DNA of 17,035 bases from Kiritimatiellia bacterium (GTDB lineage Bacteria; Verrucomicrobiota; Kiritimatiellia; RFP12; UBA1067), in the NCBI GenBank assembly GCA_016303225.1, contig JAEDMC010000046.1, positions 1-17,035 of the forward strand. Direction: 5' to 3'. Each line of letters begins with the position of its first letter. The stretch's first letter is position 1. Below, one piece after another: positions 12,224 through 17,035 of the stretch. The position numbers were made by a program, and so were the translations under genes. The notes beneath the pieces were generated by a model, which saw nothing but the letters and a program-made list of their open reading frames with translations, was not told the DNA's origin and made no database searches.

Positions 12224-14032
12224 TTAGGCGTTGCAGGTGCCGGCGAACTCGTAGCACTCGCGCTTGTGGTAGTGCGTGTGCAGGATGCGCTCCGCCGTAC
12301 CCGAGCCGGGCTCGCCGAGGAAGTCCTTGTAGAGGGCCTGGACCTCGGGGTTGAGATGGCTCATGCGGAGGGTCGCCTTCTCGTCGTCGGTGTAGAGTCC
12401 CTTCGTGCGGAGCGCGCGGACTTCGTCCGTCGCCAGGCACGGCTGGCCGCCGCCACCGATGCAGCCGCCGCGGCACGCCATCACTTCGATGAAGTCGTAG
12501 CGCGGCTTCTTGCCGGCCTTCAGGTCCTCGCGGACCTCGTCCAGCACCTTCTCGACGTTGCCCATCTGGTGCGCGACGGCGATATTGACCTTCGTGCCCT
12601 TGATGTCGATCGTCGCGGTCTTCACGCCGTCCATGCCGCGAACGGCCTGGAATTCGATCGCCGGCGGCTTCGCCTCGCCGGTGATGAGGCAGTAGGCCGT
12701 GCGGAGCGCAGCTTCCATCACGCCGCCGGTGACGCCAAAGATCGTACCCGCGCCCGTATAGGCGCCGAGCAAATCGTCGGCATTCTCTTCCGGCAGGTTC
12801 GCAAAGTCAATGCCGGCCGCCTTGATCATGCGCGCAAGCTCGCGCGTCGTAAGAACGACGTCCGTATCCTGCGTGCCTGTCGAGCTCATGTACTCGTCGC
12901 GGCCGATCTCGTACTTCTTCGCCGTGCAGGGCATGATCGAGGTGACATGCACCTTCTTGAAGTCGACCTTGTTCTTGTCGGCCCAATAGGACTTCGCCAG
13001 CGCCGAGAGCATCTGCTGCGGGGACTTGGCGGACGAGAAGTTCTCCGTGAAGTCGGGAGCGTACTTCTCCATCCAGTCGGTCCACGCCGGGCAGCAGCTC
13101 GTGATGAGCGGAAGCTTCCCGCCCTTCGTGAAGCGCTTGACGAACTCCGTGCCCTCCTCCATGATCGTGACGTCAGCGGAAAAGTTCGTGTCGAACACCT
13201 TGTTAAAGCCAAGACGACGGAGCGCGGCGTAGATCTTGCCGGTCGTCAGCTCGCCCGGCTTCATGTCAAACGCCTCGCCAAGCGCGACGCGGACGGCCGG
13301 GGCGATCTGCACGAGGCAGACCTTCTCGGGATCCTGCAGCGCCGACCAGACCTTCTTCGTCTCGTCGTTCTCGTAGATCGCGCCGACCGGGCAGTGCGCG
13401 GAGCACTGTCCGCACTTGATGCACGGCGACTCGGCGAGCTTGACGCCCGCAGCCGGAGCCATGATCGTCTTCTCGCCACGGCCGATGAACTCGAGCGCCC
13501 AGACGTTCTGCATGTTCTGACAGACGTCCGCGCAACGGCCGCACTTGATGCACTTGTCGGGATTGAGGACGATCGACGGCGTCGAGTTGTCGACGTCACG
13601 ATGAATCACCTCACGCGGGAACGGCACCTCGCGGATGCCGAAGTCGGCCGCAATCGCCTGCAACTCGCAGTTCCCGGAACGCGGGCACTGGAGGCAGTCG
13701 TTCGGATGGTTCGCGAGAATGAGCTCCAGGACCGTGCGGCGAACCTGCACAATGTCCGGATCGTGGGTGATGATTTTCATTCCCGGCATCGCCTCGGTGC
13801 AGCACGCGCGGAGCAGCTTCGGGCTCGGCACGAACTTGCCAGGCTCCGTGCGGCTCGGAACGAGCTGACGGACAACGCAGATGCCGCAGCTGGCGCCGGG
13901 CTTCAGGTCGGGATGGTAACAGAGGGTCGGGATCTTGATGTTCGCCGCTTTCGCCGCGACGAGCAGGTTGCTCCCCTTCGGCACGCTCACCGCGACGCCG
14001 TTGACCTCGAGTTCAATCATTTCAGTTTCCAT
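12224..14032 (-). CDS. hydA: [FeFe]-hydrogenase catalytic subunit of the trimeric bifurcating type
   Basis: The 602-residue protein reduces protons or oxidises H2 at the H-cluster. Domains in order: an N-terminal [2Fe-2S] plant-ferredoxin fold (C38, C49, C52, C77); a His-ligated [4Fe-4S] site (H109, C113, C116, C122); two [4Fe-4S] clusters (C161/164/167/171 and C204/207/210/214); then the H domain. The three H-cluster signatures are intact: TSCCPAW (311-317, C313 proton relay, C314 ligand), IMPCTAKKYE (C369) and EVMACRGGCIGGGGQP (C520, C524). The C-terminus ends LHTHYHKRECY...GTCNA and, judged by the Cys pattern, lacks the extra C-terminal [2Fe-2S] domain of some homologues. The ATG at 14032 has AAAGGA 8 nt upstream. 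It is last in the hyd operon and is followed by a strong terminator. Partner genes indicate an NAD(H)- and ferredoxin-using confurcating or bifurcating enzyme; the direction cannot be read from sequence. Confidence 0.97.
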   Translation of the reverse strand: METEMIELEVNGVAVSVPKGSNLLVAAKAANIKIPTLCYHPDLKPGASCGICVVRQLVPSRTEPGKFVPSPKLLRACCTEAMPGMKIITHDPDIVQVRRTVLELILANHPNDCLQCPRSGNCELQAIAADFGIREVPFPREVIHRDVDNSTPSIVLNPDKCIKCGRCADVCQNMQNVWALEFIGRGEKTIMAPAAGVKLAESPCIKCGQCSAHCPVGAIYENDETKKVWSALQDPEKVCLVQIAPAVRVALGEAFDMKPGELTTGKIYAALRRLGFNKVFDTNFSADVTIMEEGTEFVKRFTKGGKLPLITSCCPAWTDWMEKYAPDFTENFSSAKSPQQMLSALAKSYWADKNKVDFKKVHVTSIMPCTAKKYEIGRDEYMSSTGTQDTDVVLTTRELARMIKAAGIDFANLPEENADDLLGAYTGAGTIFGVTGGVMEAALRTAYCLITGEAKPPAIEFQAVRGMDGVKTATIDIKGTKVNIAVAHQMGNVEKVLDEVREDLKAGKKPRYDFIEVMACRGGCIGGGGQPCLATDEVRALRTKGLYTDDEKATLRMSHLNPEVQALYKDFLGEPGSGTAERILHTHYHKRECYEFAGTCNA

Positions 14033-14047
14033 TATACATTCCTTTCA

Positions 14048-14077
14048 CTAACAGCTAACAGCTAATAGCTAACAGCT
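14048..14077. repeat. Heptamer tandem repeat between hydB and hydA
   Basis: CTAACAG, CTAACAG, CTAATAG, CTAACAG, CT: four heptamers filling nearly all of the 46-bp hydB-hydA gap, ending just before the hydA ribosome binding site (minus strand). Because each unit boundary contains AGCT, the transcript can form small self-pairing structures. Confidence 0.8.
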
Positions 14078-14078
14078 C

Positions 14079-15866
14079 TCAGCCGTGGCTGATCGCCCCG
14101 AACTTGCACGTCGCCTCGCAGGCGCCGCACTTGACGCACTTCGCCGGATCGATGACGTGGGGGGTCTTGAGCGTACCCGAGATCGCACCGGCCGGGCACT
14201 TGCGGGCGCACATCGTACAGCCCTTGCACTTCGCCGCGTCGATCTTGTACGTGACCAGCTTCGAGCACTTGCCAGCGCGGCACTTCTTGTCGTTGATGTG
14301 CTCCATGTACTCGTCCATGAAGTAGCGAAGCGTCGAGCGCACCGGGTTCGAGGCGGTCTGGCCGAGGCCGCAGAGCGACGCCTTGTTCATCGCGTCGCAG
14401 ATCTGCTGCATGTCGGCAATGTCCTGCTCGGTGCCGCGGCCATCGCTGATCTTCTTGAGATAGTTGAGGAGCTTGCGACCGCCGATGCGGCAGGGCGCGC
14501 ACTTGCCACAGCTCTCGTCGACCGTGAAGTCGAGGTAGAACTTGGCGATGTCGACGACGCAGTCCGTCTCGTCCATGACGATGAGGCCGCCCGAACCCAT
14601 GATCGAGCCGATCTTCGCGAGCGACTCGTAGTCGATCGGGGTGTCGAGGAACTGCGGCGGGATGATGCCGCCCGAAGGACCGCCCGTCTGGGCCGCCTTG
14701 AACTGGTGACCTCCGCGGATGCCGCCGCCGATGTCGAAGATGATCTCGCGAAGGGTCGTTCCCATCGGAACCTCGATGAGGCCCGAGTTGTTGACCTTGC
14801 CCGTGAGCGCGAACACCTTGGTGCCCTTCGTCGTCGCCGTGCCGATCTTGTTGAACCAGTCCGCACCATTGTTGATGATGACCGGAATGTTGGCCAAGGT
14901 CTCGACGTTGTTGATGACCGTCGGACACCCCCACAGGCCCTTCACCGCCGGGAACGGAGGACGCGGACGCGGCATGCCGCGGAGGCCCTCGATGGACTGG
15001 AGAAGAGCAGTCTCCTCACCGCAGACGAACGCGCCCGCGCCGAAGCGGAGCTCGATGTCAAACGAGAAGCCCGAACCGAGGATGTCGTCACCGAGGAGGC
15101 CGAGCTCCTTCGCCTGCTTGATCGCAACCTGCAGGCGGTGAATGGCGAGCGGATACTCCGCGCGGATGTAGATGAAGCCCTTCGACGCACCGATCGCGTA
15201 GCCCGCGATCACCATCGCCTCGAGGACGCTATGGGGGTCGCCTTCGAGCGTCGAACGGTCCATGTACGCGCCCGGATCGCCTTCGTCGGCGTTGCAGACC
15301 ATGTACTTCTGGCCCTTGGGCTGCTGCATGGCGAATTTCCACTTCATGCCGGTCGGGAAGCCCGCGCCGCCACGGCCGCGAAGGCCGGACTTCAGGATCT
15401 CCTCGACGACATCCTCGGGCTTCATCTCGAAGAGCACCTTCTCGATTGCCTTGTAGCCGTCGCGCGCAATGTAGTCATCGATCTTCTCGGGGTCGATCAC
15501 GCCGCAGTTGCGGAGGACGATGCGGTACTGCTTCTGGTAGAACGGGATGTTCGCCTCGGCGACAAGCTTCTTCGCCTGCTCCGGGTCATAGCAGAGACGC
15601 TGCACGACGCGGCCCTTGACGAGGTGCTCCGCGACGATCTCCTTGACGTCCGCATCCTTGACCTGCACGTAGAACGTGCCCTGCGGAAGGATCTTGACGA
15701 TCGGACCCTGCTCGCAGAAGCCAAGGCAGCCAGTCGTCACGACCTGCACGGTCTCGTCGAGCTTCTGCTCAGCGAGCTGCTTCTTGAATTCCTCGGCGAT
15801 CTTGTCGCCGCCACCCGAGCAACACGCCGTGCCGCCGCAGATAAGAACGTAACTTTGATAAGCCAT
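14079..15866 (-). CDS. hydB: NuoF-like flavoprotein subunit of the bifurcating hydrogenase
   Basis: The 595-residue protein is the NAD(H)- and FMN-binding subunit and the likely site of electron bifurcation. An N-terminal thioredoxin-fold [2Fe-2S] domain has C10, C15, C47 and C51. The NuoF core contains the FMN/NADH loop GLRGRGGAGFPTGMKW (161-176), CNADEGDPGAYMDR (191-204) and GAGAFVCGEETALL (276-289). The [4Fe-4S] site is ESCGKCAPCR (C453, C456, C459) with C499. The C-terminus adds a two-cluster ferredoxin domain (C547/550/553/557 and C577/580/583/587), as in HydB of hydABC enzymes and not in complex I NuoF. AAAGGAA precedes the ATG at 15866. It lies between the small [2Fe-2S] gene and hydA, each separated by a repeat-containing spacer. 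Confidence 0.97.
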   Translation of the reverse strand: MAYQSYVLICGGTACCSGGGDKIAEEFKKQLAEQKLDETVQVVTTGCLGFCEQGPIVKILPQGTFYVQVKDADVKEIVAEHLVKGRVVQRLCYDPEQAKKLVAEANIPFYQKQYRIVLRNCGVIDPEKIDDYIARDGYKAIEKVLFEMKPEDVVEEILKSGLRGRGGAGFPTGMKWKFAMQQPKGQKYMVCNADEGDPGAYMDRSTLEGDPHSVLEAMVIAGYAIGASKGFIYIRAEYPLAIHRLQVAIKQAKELGLLGDDILGSGFSFDIELRFGAGAFVCGEETALLQSIEGLRGMPRPRPPFPAVKGLWGCPTVINNVETLANIPVIINNGADWFNKIGTATTKGTKVFALTGKVNNSGLIEVPMGTTLREIIFDIGGGIRGGHQFKAAQTGGPSGGIIPPQFLDTPIDYESLAKIGSIMGSGGLIVMDETDCVVDIAKFYLDFTVDESCGKCAPCRIGGRKLLNYLKKISDGRGTEQDIADMQQICDAMNKASLCGLGQTASNPVRSTLRYFMDEYMEHINDKKCRAGKCSKLVTYKIDAAKCKGCTMCARKCPAGAISGTLKTPHVIDPAKCVKCGACEATCKFGAISHG

Positions 15867-15884
15867 GATGTTTCCTTTTCTAAA

Positions 15885-15978
15885 TTGGTAGTTGGTAGCT
15901 GTAGTTGGTAGTTGGTAGCTGGAATAGCTGGATCAGGCCTTTCGGCACGACCAACTACCATCTACCAACTGCCATCTT
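15885..15978. repeat. Inverted heptamer repeat in the spacer before hydB
   Basis: TTGGTAG, TTGGTAG, CTGTAG, TTGGTAG, TTGGTAG (15885-15918) face CCAACTA, CCATCTA, CCAACTG, CCATCTT (15951-15978), with a 32-bp middle. The two arms are complementary, so the mRNA between the small [2Fe-2S] gene and hydB can fold into a long hairpin. The repeat begins 18 bp upstream of the hydB ATG, next to its ribosome binding site, and could affect hydB translation or mRNA stability (inference). The same unit occurs inside the PHP gene. Confidence 0.8.
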
Positions 15979-16374
15979 TCACCCCTGCTTCACGATGTCG
16001 ATCGACGGCTTGTCAAGGATCTTGCCCTCGATCAGCTCGTGGCCGACGATGTGCTTCTCGACGATCTCCTTCGCCGTCGCCGCGTCGACGTGGCCATAGA
16101 TGACGGTCGGCATGCCGGGAGCGACGACCTCGACGGTCGGCTCGGAGTGGCAGAGGCCCATGCAGCCGGTCTGACGGATGAGGACGTTTGTGAGGCCCTT
16201 CTCGGTCAGCGTGTCGACAAGCGCCGCAAACGCCTCCTTCGCGCCGGCGGCAATGCCGCAGGTTCCCATGCCGACGATGACCTGCACGTCCTTGTTGGAG
16301 CTGTCGCGCATTTCCATCGCCTTCTGCTTCTCGTCGCGCATCTTGCGCAGATCCGCCAATGTCAGTTTTGCCAT
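15979..16374 (-). CDS. Small thioredoxin-fold [2Fe-2S] ferredoxin-like protein of the hydrogenase operon
   Basis: The 131-residue protein has a helical N-terminus (LADLRKMRDEKQKAMEMR) and then a thioredoxin-like [2Fe-2S] domain: VIVGMGTCGIAAGAKEAF (C39) and RQTGCMGLCHSEPTVEVV (C71, C75). The usual four-Cys set C-x4-C...C-x3-C is reduced to three visible cysteines, because the second position of the first pair is not Cys. Other small proteins of this type in hydABC clusters show the same GTCGIAAGA pattern (family recollection), so a cluster with an altered ligand, or none, is possible. It would carry or tune electrons between HydC and HydB, or be a small structural subunit like the extra ones in acetogen hydrogenases. 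AAGGAG precedes the ATG at 16374, 12 bp after hydC. Confidence 0.85.
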   Translation of the reverse strand: MAKLTLADLRKMRDEKQKAMEMRDSSNKDVQVIVGMGTCGIAAGAKEAFAALVDTLTEKGLTNVLIRQTGCMGLCHSEPTVEVVAPGMPTVIYGHVDAATAKEIVEKHIVGHELIEGKILDKPSIDIVKQG

Positions 16375-16386
16375 GATAAAATCTCC

Positions 16387-16866
16387 TTAACCTAACTTCC
16401 TGTACTTTTCAATGATCCCGGGAATGTCCTTCGTCTCGAGCTTGCCGTGGACCTCGCCGTTGACGACGATGACCGGCGCAAGGCCGCAGCAGCCGAGGCA
16501 GCGGACCGCTTCGACCGAGAAGAGTCCGTCGGGCGTGGTGCCGTTGACGCCGATGCCGAGCTCGCGCTCGAGCGTCTTCATGAGGTCGTCGCCGCCGCGC
16601 AGATAGCACGCTGTGCCGAGGCAGACCTGGATGATGTACTTGCCAGCCTTCTGCAGCTTGAAGAAATTGTAGAACGTCACGACGCCGTAAATCTTGGCGA
16701 GCGGAACGCTCAGCAGCTCCGAGACCTCGATCGCGACTTCGCGCGGGATGTACCCGTAGGTCTGCTGGACCTGGTGGAGAACCATGATCAGATTCCCCGG
16801 CTTCTCCTTCCATTCTTCGATGAACGCCTTGAGTTCGGGCGTCAACTGCGCTAACTCTTTGCTCAC
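16387..16866 (-). CDS. hydC: NuoE-like [2Fe-2S] subunit of the bifurcating hydrogenase
   Basis: The 159-residue protein has the NuoE/HydC layout: an N-terminal helical part (LKAFIEEWKEKPGNLIMVLHQVQQTYGYIP, then SVPLAKIYGVVTFYNFF) followed by a thioredoxin fold with C82 and C87 (QVCLGTACYLRGG) and C123 and C127 (RCLGCCGLAP) as [2Fe-2S] ligands. It completes the HydABC trimer. The start codon is GTG at 16866, with AAGGAG 7 nt upstream. It is the first gene of the operon, about 30 nt after the predicted transcription start. Confidence 0.95.
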   Translation of the reverse strand: MSKELAQLTPELKAFIEEWKEKPGNLIMVLHQVQQTYGYIPREVAIEVSELLSVPLAKIYGVVTFYNFFKLQKAGKYIIQVCLGTACYLRGGDDLMKTLERELGIGVNGTTPDGLFSVEAVRCLGCCGLAPVIVVNGEVHGKLETKDIPGIIEKYRKLG

Positions 16867-16902
16867 TGTGCTTCTCCTTTGGGTTTAGAAATCAATACAC
16901 AT

Positions 16903-16932
16903 ATTATATCACGGAACGTGACGCGATTTCAA
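16903..16932 (-). promoter_or_regulatory. Hydrogenase operon promoter with palindrome against the -10
   Basis: TTGAAA (16927-16932) and TATAAT (16903-16908, preceded by TGA) on the minus strand are 18 bp apart. The spacer contains TCACG-3 bp-CGTGA (16909-16921) directly against the -10, a candidate operator. It is not a Rex-type (TTGTTAA...) or FNR-type site. The -35 overlaps the stop codon of the upstream gene. Confidence 0.75.
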
Positions 16933-17035
16933 CCGATCCGGGACAGGATCGTCGCCGCCATGCGCCTGGGCTTGCCGTCAGCGTCTATTTGCCGGAATTG
17001 GAATATGTCTTGAAGCCGATGCGGATATCGCGCAC
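16929..17035 (-). CDS. C-terminal end of an unidentified protein (cut by the window edge)
   Basis: A frame open from the window edge reads RYPHRLQDIFQFRQIDADG then KPRRMAATILSRIG and stops with TGA at 16929-16931. The sequence has the look of a real C-terminal domain, but 34 residues are too few to name the family. It runs in the same direction as the hyd operon, which has its own promoter overlapping this stop. Confidence 0.5.
   Translation of the reverse strand, partial: ARYPHRLQDIFQFRQIDADGKPRRMAATILSRIG

Noticed and set aside
14036..14041. Separate promoter for hydA (TATAAT overlapping its ATG)
   Set aside because: The TATAAT includes the start codon and has no -35; it arises from the codon context.
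12179..14065. 628-codon plus-strand open frame opposite hydA
   Set aside because: Arg/Leu/Asp/Ala-rich shadow of hydA, which has complete Fe-S and H-cluster motifs on the minus strand.
14085..15911. 608-codon plus-strand open frame opposite hydB
   Set aside because: Shadow of hydB; low-complexity composition and no domain.
14048..15978. CRISPR array
   Set aside because: Repeats are 7 bp and contiguous, with no spacers and no cas genes.

Overview
The window is about 17 kb of moderately GC-rich DNA. It suggests a strictly anaerobic, fermentative bacterium, because it carries a complete structural operon for a trimeric, NAD- and ferredoxin-linked [FeFe]-hydrogenase. Promoters are of the TGnTATAAT (extended -10) type, and most start codons have an AAGGAG-like ribosome binding site. 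The overall feel (intergenic heptamer repeats, VapC/ART/ASCH small genes, HydABC) would fit an uncultured gut or sediment member of the PVC group (Kiritimatiellota or Lentisphaerota). That placement is only an impression; no taxonomic marker is present.

Region 1 (about 83-3650) holds a hydrogenase-associated sensory set: a CBS-pair/GHKL ATPase, two DRTGG-domain proteins, a PHP-domain phosphoesterase and a stand-alone GHKL ATPase. Such genes commonly sit beside hydABC in Clostridia and Thermotogae. A divergent promoter region (1714-1761) drives DRTGG + CBS-ATPase leftward and PHP + DRTGG rightward.

Region 2 (about 3456-12200) looks like an inserted accessory/defence island. It contains an ADP-ribosyltransferase-like DUF3990 protein, a two-part XRE regulator and a PARG-like glycohydrolase in one tight operon behind a palindromic operator. 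It also has a decayed vapC, three small overlapping orphan genes, an ASCH-domain gene, a single-chain restriction-modification enzyme with a long structured leader or small RNA in front of it, and a broken DUF4062/GHKL/HTH gene.

Region 3 (12162-16932) is the hydrogenase operon, read leftward: hydC (NuoE-like), a small thioredoxin-fold [2Fe-2S] protein, hydB (NuoF-like flavoprotein) and hydA (catalytic). It has a good promoter with a palindrome next to its -10 and a clear intrinsic terminator. The maturases HydE, HydF and HydG are not in the window. The end of an unidentified gene lies at the right edge.

Several signals are not genes. There are heptanucleotide tandem repeats in several gene gaps, one of them also inside the PHP coding sequence. 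Palindromes abut nearly every TATAAT. A 38-bp near-perfect palindrome lies at 6954-6991. A 265-nt candidate RNA with its own promoter and terminator lies at 10716-10980.
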